NCBI GenBank assembly: GCA_903822005.1
Contig: CAIJNL010000014.1
Location: forward strand, 124,001-188,000
Reading direction: 5' to 3'
Source: an uncultured Nitrospiraceae bacterium
Lineage (GTDB): Bacteria; Nitrospirota; Thermodesulfovibrionia; Thermodesulfovibrionales; Dissulfurispiraceae
Length of the DNA stretch: 64,000 bases
Positions 8,251-17,105 of this stretch are shown here, piece after piece. Made by a program: the position numbers and the translations under genes. The notes under the pieces were generated by a model. The model did no database searches. It saw only the letters and a list, made by a program, of their open reading frames with translations, and was not told where the DNA came from. Numbering within the stretch: position 1 is the first letter of the stretch; each line of letters starts with the position of its first letter.

Positions 8251-9675
8251 TTATCTCGGAGCCTCCAGTTCCAGCCGCTTATAAAATCCGCTGCAGGCAA
8301 CATCCATGATAACCGGTTCCAAGCCATATGAAAGTACATGCTCCTTGCCCTGTGCCGTTGTTATTATCCGGCAGCCGCTGCCGCATACCACACCCTCATG
8401 CATGATAATACGCCCGTTCGCAATTGTGCTAATGGGTCTCTGCCGCTCAAAATCAATAATTGTTATATCTGCGTCTGCACCAGGCGCCAGGCGGCCTTTA
8501 TTGTGAAGGCCAAGGATATAAGCGGGTCGAATACTTGTCTTGTGCACAAATTCTGCCATAGTCAATGCATTAAGTTTTACAAGAGAGAGTCCAACTTTGA
8601 TGGCCACATTGCGCGGAATTCCGCCGCCATCAGTACTGATGCCGTCAACAACGAATGCCCCGTCCTTGCGTTTTGCCGTGGCAAAGCGCAATCTTGGCTC
8701 CGGCGGATTTATCGGAAAACTTACAACAGCTGCCGTATTCATCTGACGCCAGAACTCTACGGCCTTTTCCCCGGTTATCAGGGTCATAATGCCGCCTTCA
8801 GGCATATTCGCAAAGGCCCAGCCGGACCTTAAGGCCGCTTCCATACCATCCTGCGTGGCCGGGAATCCCCGTGTGGTCAGACATCTTCTTGTGACCTGAC
8901 TTTCCGGTCGGCCATCAGAACACTTGGCAGTAGTACCGTTAAATTCAGAAACATATGACTCACAAGTTATATTGGGATTAGCCAGCAGGGAATTTACCAG
9001 GTCTTCTGTCTCCTCGATCACACAGCGCGAAGCGCCGCGACAGTAGCTGTTCACATGGGCCAGGTGAAGGGCCTGCCCGTCCGCCAATTCTATTGCTTCC
9101 AGCGCGCCTTCCACTACTGAACCGTGGCGAATGCTCCCGGCATGATAGGCCACATAAGCCTTATGTTCATTGGCCGCTCGGATGGCCCGGCCTGTCGCCT
9201 CCGGCGACATCGGATAATGCCCGCCCCGCAATTTTATACCGATCGCCCCGTTACATAACGACCCTTCAATCAGTTGGTCCAGTTCAGCCCTGGCAGGATC
9301 TTCGTCTTTCACGTTGTGTCCGGGACGAAGACCATCCAATACGGCAACTGATATTCCGGTACCGGCCTGCCGTGCAAGAGCCAAAACCTCATCGGCCGGA
9401 CCTGCCATGTCCAGGGCAGTGGTTACACCGGCCAGGGCCAGCATCTTTTGACCATACTGTCCATGGTAAACTTTTGAAAGATGGACATGCATATCGATCA
9501 ATCCCGGGATTACCAGCATTCCGCCAGCGTTTAAAGTTTCCGATGCGTTCGAACGATCAAGTCCTGCCGAGACTTCCTGTATTGTCCCGTCCCGGATACC
9601 TATGTCACAGCGTTGCTCCCGGTTCATAGCTGGGTCAATTATCGTCCCACCGTATACGATTAGATCATATTTCAT
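8251..9675 (-). CDS. amidohydrolase (dihydroorotase/hydantoinase-like, binuclear metal)
   Basis: A 474-residue cytoplasmic metal hydrolase of the urease/dihydroorotase superfamily. Visible metal ligands are His63 and His65 (DMHVHL), a candidate bridging Lys148 (GIKLRGGH), His178, His207 (LAHVNS) and Asp349 (STDGGG). The C-terminus (GRLAPGADADITIID) is the usual beta-sandwich closure. D-aminoacylase, enamidase and dihydropyrimidinase are family relatives; substrate is unknown. The ATG at 9675 is preceded by AAAGGGG, and a TTG two codons upstream is less likely. It converges on the catabolic operon and probably belongs to the same pathway although it lies outside the tRNA-Asp repeats. Confidence 0.8.
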   Translation of the reverse strand: MKYDLIVYGGTIIDPAMNREQRCDIGIRDGTIQEVSAGLDRSNASETLNAGGMLVIPGLIDMHVHLSKVYHGQYGQKMLALAGVTTALDMAGPADEVLALARQAGTGISVAVLDGLRPGHNVKDEDPARAELDQLIEGSLCNGAIGIKLRGGHYPMSPEATGRAIRAANEHKAYVAYHAGSIRHGSVVEGALEAIELADGQALHLAHVNSYCRGASRCVIEETEDLVNSLLANPNITCESYVSEFNGTTAKCSDGRPESQVTRRCLTTRGFPATQDGMEAALRSGWAFANMPEGGIMTLITGEKAVEFWRQMNTAAVVSFPINPPEPRLRFATAKRKDGAFVVDGISTDGGGIPRNVAIKVGLSLVKLNALTMAEFVHKTSIRPAYILGLHNKGRLAPGADADITIIDFERQRPISTIANGRIIMHEGVVCGSGCRIITTAQGKEHVLSYGLEPVIMDVACSGFYKRLELEAPR

Positions 9676-10044
9676 TATCAAAGGCCCCTTTAATTAGTTT
9701 TTATACGACGGCTGGTGCTTTTCTTTGGTCAACCTTGTTTCTTCTTAAAAAGTACAGCCGTTTAAAACACTTCTTATTTTATCGAAAAGATTTTTTTTGA
9801 AAAATCGGCCAGGGTCACTCCAGTCTTGAGCGATCGCAAATGAAAGATATTAAATTTCACAATCTCGGCCTTCCGCCGCACGATAGCATGCCCCGGAGAT
9901 AACTCCAAATGCCATTATACTTAATAGGCCGCATAATATCCAATTTCGAAGCGGGCTGAATTAAGGTAGCCTTCGCTGCCTGTTATAATGATAGATAGCA
10001 TGAGATACACAGGAGATATGAATCAATACTCTGGAGGTAAAAAT
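9676..10044. other. intergenic region with one promoter-like site
   Basis: A 369-base gap between divergent genes. A TATAAT box at 9984-9989, with a weak TTAAGG 17 nt upstream, could drive the exported-peptide gene; GGAGGT at 10033-10038 is that gene's ribosome-binding site. I see no ORF or strong hairpin in the rest. Confidence 0.4.
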
Positions 10045-10326
10045 ATGAACAAACTGTTGGCCGCACTTTTGGCAAGCTCAGTGCTTTTTGGGTCAAGTAT
10101 GAATGTCTATGCTGCCGACGCGGCCCAGCCCATGACAGCGTCAGGCGAGAGAACGGGGACGGTCCGGCAGGCAGTAGAACCCTCCCATACCCGGAACTAT
10201 GTCTGTCCCTCAAAGCAATACATCAACTGTATGCCACCGATAGAAAAGTCGCGTCGGGACCAGTGCAATCCTGAATTCCTGCAATGGGTCAAAGGTCACT
10301 GCCCCGGAGTCAAGGTTGTCTATTAA
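10045..10326 (+). CDS. small exported four-cysteine protein, unknown function
   Basis: A 93-residue protein with a clear Sec signal peptide (MNKLLAALLASSVLFGSS, cleavage probably after NVYA). The mature part has four cysteines in a Pro-rich C-terminal half (VCPSK, INCMPP, DQCNPE, GHCPG), consistent with two disulfides in the periplasm. I chose the ATG at 10045 because TGGAGGT precedes it and the signal peptide starts there; 19 further in-frame upstream codons look like leader sequence. I do not recognise a family. It stands alone between the amidohydrolase and LUD genes. Confidence 0.7.
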   Translation: MNKLLAALLASSVLFGSSMNVYAADAAQPMTASGERTGTVRQAVEPSHTRNYVCPSKQYINCMPPIEKSRRDQCNPEFLQWVKGHCPGVKVVY

Positions 10327-10492
10327 TGTCAGCTGCCAAACCGTTTTATTACTTTTTTCATGTCCCGGACTTCTGCATTCAGTTCCGCCGGCAACGCTTG
10401 AAATGGGCGGTACCAATAGTCAACTAATGCTTCCTGATGCTATAATTTAAAACGTATGGTTAATCCATAAAACAACAAGAGGGAGGGATTGT

Positions 10493-11134
10493 ATGAACGA
10501 ATTCACATCTTGGCACAATGATGTCCTCGGCGAAAGAACGGTTGCGGCATTGGTCAAAAACAGATTTAAAGCCACTTATTGCAAAACGTCTGCTGAAGCG
10601 GCTGGCAAGATTCTCGAACAGATACCTGAAAAGGCATCGGTCGGAATAGGCGGTTCCTGGACGGTGATGCAGATGGGATTGCTGGACAAGCTGGCAGCCC
10701 GCGGCAACGAGGTCTTGAATCACGGCAAACCCGGTCTGCCTCCGGAAGAGGCAATGGCGATCCGCCGCAGGCAGCTGACCTGCGACGTTTTTCTGACAGG
10801 CACCAATGCGGTGACCCTTGACGGCAAACTTGTCAACGTGGATGGCGTGGGAAACCGTGTTGCCGCCATGATTTTTGGCCCTAAGAAAGTAATCCTGGTC
10901 GTAGGAGTGAATAAAATTGTCAAAGACGTCGAAGCCGCGGAAGAACGGATCAATATGTATGCAGCGCCCATCAACAATAAGCGCCTGAACCGCGCCAACC
11001 CCTGCACCACGACTGGTGAATGCATGGATTGTCAGGGTGACACCCGGATATGCAATGTTACGACCATTTTGAGAAAAAAACCGTCGTTGACGGATGTCCA
11101 TGTCTACGTCGTAGGCGAAGATCTTGGTTTCTGA
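10493..11134 (+). CDS. LUD-domain protein (LutC/YkgG-like)
   Basis: A 213-residue cytoplasmic protein with the LUD (DUF162) fold: VGIGGSWTVMQMG, DVFLTGTNAVTLDG and the GPKKVILVVGVNKI core. LUD proteins occur as LutC or the N-terminal half of LutB in lactate utilisation, but this stand-alone version has no LutA/LutB neighbours, so its redox role is open. A Cys-rich segment near the C-terminus (CTTTGECMDCQ, then a later Cys) is typical of this stand-alone subgroup and may bind metal. The ATG follows GGGAGGG. A tautomerase gene starts 58 nt downstream, probably in the same transcript. Confidence 0.85.
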   Translation: MNEFTSWHNDVLGERTVAALVKNRFKATYCKTSAEAAGKILEQIPEKASVGIGGSWTVMQMGLLDKLAARGNEVLNHGKPGLPPEEAMAIRRRQLTCDVFLTGTNAVTLDGKLVNVDGVGNRVAAMIFGPKKVILVVGVNKIVKDVEAAEERINMYAAPINNKRLNRANPCTTTGECMDCQGDTRICNVTTILRKKPSLTDVHVYVVGEDLGF

Positions 11135-11192
11135 TCAGAAAGCAGGAAGAGATCACGGATACAAGACAATAAAGATTTGAGGAGAAGAGAAT

Positions 11193-11378
11193 ATGCCTAT
11201 AGTCCAGATTGATTTCGTGGAAGGCCGTACCGTTGACCAAAAGCGGGATATAGCCAAAAAAGTGACCCAGGCCATCTGTGAGAGTGCGAATTGCCCGCCA
11301 GAGGCTGTTACGATAATTTTGCGGGATTTACCGGCAACAAACTTTGCCAGGGCCGGCGTCCTAAGAATCGACAGGTAA
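11193..11378 (+). CDS. 4-oxalocrotonate tautomerase-family protein
   Basis: A 61-residue protein, the normal length for the 4-OT family. It begins MPIVQIDFVEGRT; after Met removal Pro1 is the catalytic base. The later IILRDLPATNFARAG matches the family's second half. It would form hexamers and interconvert enol and keto forms of small organic acids; the specific substrate is unknown. GGAG lies just upstream of the ATG, and a strong hairpin follows the stop. Confidence 0.85.
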   Translation: MPIVQIDFVEGRTVDQKRDIAKKVTQAICESANCPPEAVTIILRDLPATNFARAGVLRIDR

Positions 11379-11382
11379 TGAG

Positions 11383-11414
11383 AAGAGGCCCATTCCCACC
11401 GGAATGGGCCTCTT
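11383..11414. terminator. bidirectional rho-independent terminator
   Basis: A perfect 14-bp stem AAGAGGCCCATTCC / GGAATGGGCCTCTT with loop CACC, between the converging tautomerase (+) and Sel1 (-) genes. Short T-containing stretches on both sides make it usable in both directions. Confidence 0.8.
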
Positions 11415-11427
11415 AAGTTTAGCAGCG

Positions 11428-12180
11428 CTATTTGACAGGGGCCAGATTATGCTTGGCCAGCACAAAGCGGCAGAGTTCCTCCCCTGAATCAAAACCCTCC
11501 CTGGCAAGCTGCTTGGCCTTTGACAGGTCCTTTGATATACCAAGGCCTGTTGCATACATCTCGGCAAGGCAGCATTTTGATGCTGCATGTCCCTGGGCAG
11601 CGGCCAGGCTGAACCATCTGAAGGCCTCTTTTTCATTCTGCAGAACGCCAAGCCCATCCGCGTATATCAATCCCAGATTGTACTGCGCCGGCGCAAAGCC
11701 CTTCTGGGCCGCCTTAGTGAACCATTTGACTGACTCTTTTTCGTCGATTGCAACGCCCCGCCCTTCGGAATAGATGATTGCAAGATTATACATACTCGGC
11801 ATATGTCCTTTTTCAGCAGCAGTCCGGAACAACCTGAAGGCTTCTTTGTCATCCTGATTCACACCGCGGCCGTCAGCATACATCTCAGCAAGATTGAACA
11901 TAGCGGGCTCGTGCCCCTGCTCTGCGGCGAGCCTGTACCACTTTGCAGCAGTATCGTACTTGCGGGACACCCCATCTCCGTTTTCATACATATATCCGAT
12001 TTTGTACTGGGCGCGCGCACTGCCGGCCTCAGCCTCTTTGAAAAAAAGCTTGTAGGCGGTTTCATAATCCCTGCCGAGAAACGCCTCAATCCCGTCTTCA
12101 TATTCACCCGCAAAGGACAATGAAACGAAACACGCTGCAACTGCGAATATGATGGTTAACAAACAGATTTTAGTTTTCAC
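11428..12180 (-). CDS. exported Sel1-repeat protein
   Basis: A 250-residue protein with a Sec signal peptide (first ~24 residues, cleavage near SFAGEY) followed by about five Sel1-like repeats of 36 residues, each with the A..YNLG.MY..G.GV..D..A..W...AA..G pattern. Such alpha/alpha solenoids mediate protein-protein contacts, often in the periplasm or at the envelope. No partner is evident; the gene is on its own between two terminators. Specific function cannot be read. Confidence 0.88.
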   Translation of the reverse strand: MKTKICLLTIIFAVAACFVSLSFAGEYEDGIEAFLGRDYETAYKLFFKEAEAGSARAQYKIGYMYENGDGVSRKYDTAAKWYRLAAEQGHEPAMFNLAEMYADGRGVNQDDKEAFRLFRTAAEKGHMPSMYNLAIIYSEGRGVAIDEKESVKWFTKAAQKGFAPAQYNLGLIYADGLGVLQNEKEAFRWFSLAAAQGHAASKCCLAEMYATGLGISKDLSKAKQLAREGFDSGEELCRFVLAKHNLAPVK

Positions 12181-12259
12181 GCAGGTCCCCGATTAAATTT
12201 AGCTGCAGATGGAATATACCGCTCTTTTCTTTCCGGTCGACTTCCGATGAAGTCCAAAA

Positions 12260-12287
12260 AATAGAGAGCAGGCTTGCTCTATTTAAA
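12260..12287 (-). terminator. rho-independent terminator of cysE
   Basis: Read on the minus strand, AAATAGAGCA, loop AGCC, TGCTCTCTATTT (two-base bulge), followed by a run of six T. The left arm overlaps the cysE stop codon. Confidence 0.6.
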
Positions 12288-13220
12288 TATCAGTTCCGGT
12301 TTTTTTGTGAATACCTTTGAGTCGGGAGGCACCGATGTCGTGACCCAGACGCTGCCTCCTATAACCGAACGTGCCCCGATAACGGTATCTCCTCCAAGTA
12401 TCGTTGCGCCGGAATAGACGATTACATCATCCTCAAGTGTCGGGTGGCGCTTTTCCGTCCTCAACTTCGAGACTTCATCCTTAGACAGAGACAGCGCTCC
12501 GAGAGTAACCCCCTGATATATCCGGACCCGTTTCCCGATCCTGGTTGTCTCTCCAATAACGACTCCCGTGCCATGGTCAATGAAGAAACTTTCCCCAATG
12601 GTCGCTCCGGGATGGATATCAATGCCGGTCACACTATGGGCAAATTCGGACATTATCCTCGAAATCAGCGGCACCTTCTGCGCATAGAGCTTGTTGGCGA
12701 GACGATGCACAGTAATGGCAAAGAGCCCGGGATAGCTGAATATTATCTCGTCATAGCTCTTGGCAGCCGGATCTCCATCATACGCAGCGCGCACATCAGC
12801 AGCCAGCTGCTCCCTGAGGTTCGGCAGTTCCCTGATCAGATTTATGGCAATCTCCTTGCCCTGTTCCTCGCAAGTAACGCAAGACAGACTGCGACGGCGG
12901 CATTCATGCCGTATCGCAAAGGTAACCTGCTCGGAGAGCACCTCGAAAAAGGTAGTCATGGCCTGGCCGAAATAATATCCGAGATTTACCCTGTCTATAC
13001 GGGTGCGTGAAAAGTAGCCGGGATAGAGCATCCGGCAGGCCATTTGCGTCATCTCAATTACCGCATCTTTTGAGGGCAGCGGTTCGAGTCCTACATGGTC
13101 AAAGCTGTTCGGCGTATTGCAGGACCTGACAAGGGCATCTACTACATCAGGAATTTCATCACGGAAGGCCCTCGTCTTTTCTATAATATTATCGCACTGT
13201 TCAGCTTTTTGATCATCCAT
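12279..13220 (-). CDS. cysE: serine O-acetyltransferase
   Basis: A 313-residue acyltransferase: an N-terminal helical domain, then a left-handed beta-helix of hexapeptide repeats (GIDIHPGATIG onward). The DHGTGVVIGETTRIG segment contains the catalytic His/Asp. It makes O-acetylserine from serine and acetyl-CoA, the committed step to cysteine. The long N-terminal region, with an ECRRRSLSCVTCEEQ insert, resembles the EpsC-like group in anaerobes. I start at the ATG at 13220, which has GAGGTGAT upstream, rather than 15 codons earlier. No cysK is adjacent. Confidence 0.9.
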   Translation of the reverse strand: MDDQKAEQCDNIIEKTRAFRDEIPDVVDALVRSCNTPNSFDHVGLEPLPSKDAVIEMTQMACRMLYPGYFSRTRIDRVNLGYYFGQAMTTFFEVLSEQVTFAIRHECRRRSLSCVTCEEQGKEIAINLIRELPNLREQLAADVRAAYDGDPAAKSYDEIIFSYPGLFAITVHRLANKLYAQKVPLISRIMSEFAHSVTGIDIHPGATIGESFFIDHGTGVVIGETTRIGKRVRIYQGVTLGALSLSKDEVSKLRTEKRHPTLEDDVIVYSGATILGGDTVIGARSVIGGSVWVTTSVPPDSKVFTKKPELIFK

Positions 13221-13326
13221 CGCAACTATCACCTCTCGGATTATTAAAATACCTTTCCCCTGCATTGCCTTAAAAAAGCCTCTCAGGTTTTATTGTATCC
13301 TTATTGGCCTTTTCTGCACAAGGACT

Positions 13327-13366
13327 ATAAAGGACCCCTTAATCCTGCGATAAAGGGGTCCTTTAT
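13327..13366 (-). terminator. rho-independent terminator of the 13388-13867 gene
   Basis: A 14-bp perfect stem ATAAAGGACCCCTT / AAGGGGTCCTTTAT with a 12-nt loop, just downstream of the exported-protein gene on the minus strand. Confidence 0.7.
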
Positions 13367-13387
13367 ATAGCATGCTGTCTTATGCTC

Positions 13388-13867
13388 TTACTTGCCTTTT
13401 TTACTAAGCGGTGATATGCGGAAGTTGCCGAAAGATACCCCCAGATCAACACCGCTTCCGGTTGAGGAAAGTGCGAGGGAAACTTTGCCCTTGGTCACTA
13501 TCTGCGCATTTGCCGATCCCCCAGCTCCTGCATGGGCTCCGCCCCTTGCATAGGCCCCATAAAGTTCTTTTATGGAATAAACTTCGGAAAATTCACCTTT
13601 CCCCTGCAGCTTCTCGACCCCGGCGGTTAAACCGCCACCCTTTACGCTTAATTTGACTTTTGCTTTCTGGCCGTTGTCGCAGGTAATCGTGCCGGTGCCT
13701 GACATCGTCTCATAAATGGCCGACCATCCCTTGAGCTGAAACTTCATCTCGCATTTTGTTGGTTGGTCATTTCCGGCACTCTCGCCTATATTGATTCCAA
13801 ATGCGAAAATCATCGCGATTACTACCGTTGCCGCCACACACATCTTGTACATTCCGATCCTTATCAT
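13388..13867 (-). CDS. exported glycine-rich protein, unknown function
   Basis: A 159-residue protein with a signal peptide (hydrophobic stretch VAATVVIAMIFAFGINI), two cysteines that could pair (KCEMKF and ITCDNG), and a Gly-rich beta-type C-terminal half (GGAHAGAGGSANAQ). The alternating pattern suggests a periplasmic or outer-membrane-associated beta domain. I cannot assign a family. GGAGGA precedes the ATG. It is a single gene with its own terminator. Confidence 0.7.
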   Translation of the reverse strand: MIRIGMYKMCVAATVVIAMIFAFGINIGESAGNDQPTKCEMKFQLKGWSAIYETMSGTGTITCDNGQKAKVKLSVKGGGLTAGVEKLQGKGEFSEVYSIKELYGAYARGGAHAGAGGSANAQIVTKGKVSLALSSTGSGVDLGVSFGNFRISPLSKKGK

Positions 13868-13964
13868 CTTGTCCTCCGCCTCAACACTTTTTTTCAGAAA
13901 TCGATTTCACGGTCCCTGTATAATTAAAGGATACCCTGTACTCAGACCGGGTACAAGCGACCGG

Positions 13965-15797
13965 CTATTTCTCTTTCCACCTTTCAGGGAATATAATATT
14001 GAATTTAGTCCCCTTTCCCTCTTCGCTCTCAACGCTTATTTCTCCCATATGCTCAGTAACAATCTGTTTCACCAGTGGGAGTCCCATTCCGAAACTCTGA
14101 CCTTTTGTAGTGAAGAAGGGATCGAATATTCTGCCGATGATTTCGTCTGGTATGCCGGCCCCGGTATCGGCTACGGAAAGAAATATACGCCCGCCTTCGG
14201 CGTATGTTGCGACAAGTACGCTGCCTGCCTCAGGTGTTGCCTCTATCGCATTTTTGATCAGGTGGAATATGGCGACCCTTAGAAGATTGAGCTGTGCGTT
14301 GATCATCAATGTCCCGGCAGCCAGGTTGACCGACAGCCGTACGCCTTTATCATCTGCCTTGCGGGCTATTACATTTACAGCGCCCTCGACCACTTTGTTC
14401 AGGTCCTCATACGCAAACTTCGACTGCCTGCTCTTCAGAAGTGACTGGAAATCGGTAACGATCTTCTCAAGGTCTTTCGAACTGTCCGTTATGATCTCAA
14501 AACTGTCCTTCATTCTTTCGGGAATATCTCCTTTTTCGGACAGCCTTTTACAGACGCCTGATATCAGCGCGGCAGGATTCCGCACCCTGTCGGCAACAGT
14601 AAGGGCCATCAGACTCATCGTTCTTTCATTAAGCATGGTCTCCATTTCCTGGTTGAATTCCCCAACCTCGCAGACAAGTTTTTCGACCTCATCATTTTTT
14701 TCCTCTATCTCGGTCTGACGCCTGTCCAGGTCAGTGACCATTGAGTTGAAAGCACTGGTGAGTTTGCCGATTTCATCAGAAGATGCAACATGGAAAAGCC
14801 GGTCTTCTCCCTGCTTCGCCTTCATGGATTCCACATGCCTCGTGAATGTCAGAAGCGGTCTGGTCAACAGGTTCATCAGATACCATACTATCACCGGCAC
14901 TATGAGGATCACTACCGACATGAAAAGAAGCATGACATCCCGCGCCTGATATAAGGGCCTGTAGGCCTCGTCCACCGGATAGTTGGCCGCAACAATCCAG
15001 TCCTTTGCAGCAAGGCTTTTGAATGACGTTATCGCGTGCAGACCGCGTGAGTTAACAGTCTCGTCAGTGCCCTCAAACCCATGTATGGCCCTTTCGAGCA
15101 GTTTATTGGCCCCCATCGGAACGTCCTGCTTCAGGACCCGGCTTCGGTCGGGGTGCAATATAATCCTGCGGTCCCTTGTTATCACATAGAAATATCCGGT
15201 CTTTCCTACCGGGGTGCTGATCAGTCGGCTGATTATGTTTTCCTTGAGCAGATCGATGCCGCCGCCGAGAACGCCAATCAGTCTCCCGTCCGGACCGAAT
15301 ACCGGGGCAGTAAGCATCAACGAAGGATGGTTGCCCGGCATGCTCGAAAAATAAGGATCGCTGATAAAGGGCGTTTTATTAGCTATGGTGTCGGAAATGT
15401 GTTTCCGGTGCAAAAAGCTCCTGCCTGCCCTGCCCGTCACCTGGGGCGCTTCCGCGACAAGTTTGCCCGTTTCATCAAACAGATAAAGCCCGTTATCAAA
15501 AAGCTTGTGCAGCTCCACATGCTGATTCAGAAAAGCGCGGGCCTGTGTAGGGTTCCTGAAAAGGTCCGGCGGCACTTCTTTGGCCAGGACTATCACAAGC
15601 TCATGCATGTTATTCAGCTTGTCGTCTATTTCACCTGCAAACAGCGAAACTTTCGCGAACTGTTCTACGCCGATCAGCTCTTTTGTTGTGGATTCGAAAT
15701 AGGCCAGCGAAAAATAGGATATGGCCATGATAATGGCTGTCATCAGGGCAGAAACGGCACCGATCAGCCTTGTCTTTATGCTTAAATTGGTCATCAT
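13965..15797 (-). CDS. dCache-HAMP sensor kinase with degenerate H-box
   Basis: A 610-residue membrane sensor: TM1 (about 12-34), a periplasmic double-Cache region (about 50-280, with the HPSLMLTAPV and GYFYVITRD motifs), TM2 (about 288-310), HAMP, a coiled coil, then a DHp-like region and a HATPase domain. The ATPase motifs are intact: N box KNAIEATP, G1 DTGAGI, F box FDPFFTTK, G2 GMGLPLV. The H-box reads TVADRVRNPAALISG, so the phospho-acceptor His is replaced by Asp403. It should therefore not autophosphorylate in the normal way. No response regulator is adjacent. It may act as an ATP-dependent regulator or as a partner in a heterodimeric kinase. Confidence 0.85.
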   Translation of the reverse strand: MMTNLSIKTRLIGAVSALMTAIIMAISYFSLAYFESTTKELIGVEQFAKVSLFAGEIDDKLNNMHELVIVLAKEVPPDLFRNPTQARAFLNQHVELHKLFDNGLYLFDETGKLVAEAPQVTGRAGRSFLHRKHISDTIANKTPFISDPYFSSMPGNHPSLMLTAPVFGPDGRLIGVLGGGIDLLKENIISRLISTPVGKTGYFYVITRDRRIILHPDRSRVLKQDVPMGANKLLERAIHGFEGTDETVNSRGLHAITSFKSLAAKDWIVAANYPVDEAYRPLYQARDVMLLFMSVVILIVPVIVWYLMNLLTRPLLTFTRHVESMKAKQGEDRLFHVASSDEIGKLTSAFNSMVTDLDRRQTEIEEKNDEVEKLVCEVGEFNQEMETMLNERTMSLMALTVADRVRNPAALISGVCKRLSEKGDIPERMKDSFEIITDSSKDLEKIVTDFQSLLKSRQSKFAYEDLNKVVEGAVNVIARKADDKGVRLSVNLAAGTLMINAQLNLLRVAIFHLIKNAIEATPEAGSVLVATYAEGGRIFLSVADTGAGIPDEIIGRIFDPFFTTKGQSFGMGLPLVKQIVTEHMGEISVESEEGKGTKFNIIFPERWKEK

Positions 15798-15860
15798 TTA
15801 GAGTGGGGTCTCAGTTAAATAATATCACAATTCAGGCCGCCGCAATACTCACCGGGCGGT

Positions 15861-17090
15861 CTACAGGGTGTCCGCCGCAATATACCTGGCGCAATAAAAA
15901 GAAAAGCCGGCAGCGATGAGTATGGCAAACGGCGTAATCATCAACGCGCTCCTGAGACCTGAAATATCGGACAGTGCCCCGATGATGACGGGTGAAATCG
16001 CATCCCCAAGAGCGTGGATCACAAATATGTTCAGGGCAAAGGCCATGGCCCTCATTGACGGGGCGGTCACATTTATGATTATGGTGTTCAACGGCCCGGT
16101 GCTGAGAAAAAGGAAAAATTCAGCCGCGAATGTCGCTGCAAGGCATGCTGGTGCGGAATCAGTGGTCAGGGCAAAAAAAGCCACCGGCACCGCTATTAAA
16201 AAGCCCCAACCCGAAACGAACAGATAACCCCTGACGTTTGTTTTCTGGAAATGATCGCCGATCCATCCGCCCGCAAGCGTGCCGGAGATACCGGCAACTA
16301 TCGTAACAAGACCGAACATTACGTTTCCGCTCGCCACATCAAGGCCGTGAAGACGGTAAAGGAATGTCGGGAACCACTGCGCGAGCCCTCCAAGCGCAAA
16401 AGTCATGGCTGTCATGGAAAGGGTATTGATGATAAATGAACGGTTCGAGAGAAACTGCCTGTAGCCTTTGGCTCCTGAAACTATTCGGGATTCAGCAGGT
16501 CCGTCGCTCAGTCCCCTTCGCGGCTCTTTCAAAAGCCATAAGGGAATTGCAATTAAAAGTCCTGGCAGGCCGACAACCAGAAATGCTGCATGCCATCCAA
16601 AGTGCTGCCCCAGCAGGCCTCCTGCCAGATACCCGAGGGCGCTGCCTACCGGTATGGCAAGGTAAAACAGCGAGAGTATCTTGCCCCGCGAAGCCCGCGA
16701 AAAATAATCGGCCAGAACACCCGGCGATACCGTACCGAAGCTTGCCTCTCCCAGGCCCACCATGGTCCGCGCAGCAAGGAGGGACCAGTAGCCGTTGGAA
16801 AAACCGGCGGCCCCGGTTGCAACGCTCCATAATAACAGACCGGAAGCCGCAAGCCGTAATCGCCTCATGCGGTCACCCAGCCAACCGAATAAAGGGGCCG
16901 ACACCATATAACAGACCATGAATACGCTGCCAAGGGTGCCGAGCGCCGTGTCAGTAAGCTGCAGGTCGTCCCTGATGAGGGGAAATACGGCATATATAAC
17001 CTGCCTGTCAATATAATTCAGAAGGTTTGCCGAGAAAAGGACGGTCAATACGTAGTAGCTGTACCGCAGAGAGACCGGTCTGTTATTCAT
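15861..17090 (-). CDS. MFS carrier, Spinster-like
   Basis: A 409-residue, roughly 12-segment inner-membrane protein. The first segment carries NLLNYIDRQVIYAV and the loop FGWLGDRMRRLRL, both typical of the bacterial Spinster-type MFS group. Substrate is unknown; sugars, lipids and organic anions are known for relatives. The gene begins 15 nt after the rnc stop on the same strand, so it may be read through from the fatty-acid operon, although no functional link is evident. Confidence 0.82.
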   Translation of the reverse strand: MNNRPVSLRYSYYVLTVLFSANLLNYIDRQVIYAVFPLIRDDLQLTDTALGTLGSVFMVCYMVSAPLFGWLGDRMRRLRLAASGLLLWSVATGAAGFSNGYWSLLAARTMVGLGEASFGTVSPGVLADYFSRASRGKILSLFYLAIPVGSALGYLAGGLLGQHFGWHAAFLVVGLPGLLIAIPLWLLKEPRRGLSDGPAESRIVSGAKGYRQFLSNRSFIINTLSMTAMTFALGGLAQWFPTFLYRLHGLDVASGNVMFGLVTIVAGISGTLAGGWIGDHFQKTNVRGYLFVSGWGFLIAVPVAFFALTTDSAPACLAATFAAEFFLFLSTGPLNTIIINVTAPSMRAMAFALNIFVIHALGDAISPVIIGALSDISGLRSALMITPFAILIAAGFSFYCARYIAADTL

Positions 17091-17105
17091 TCGTTATCGC
17101 CGCTT

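Noticed and set aside
13791-14282. A 163-codon plus-strand ORF across the exported-protein start and kinase end
   Set aside because: It runs antisense through conserved HATPase motifs and has no supporting start signal.
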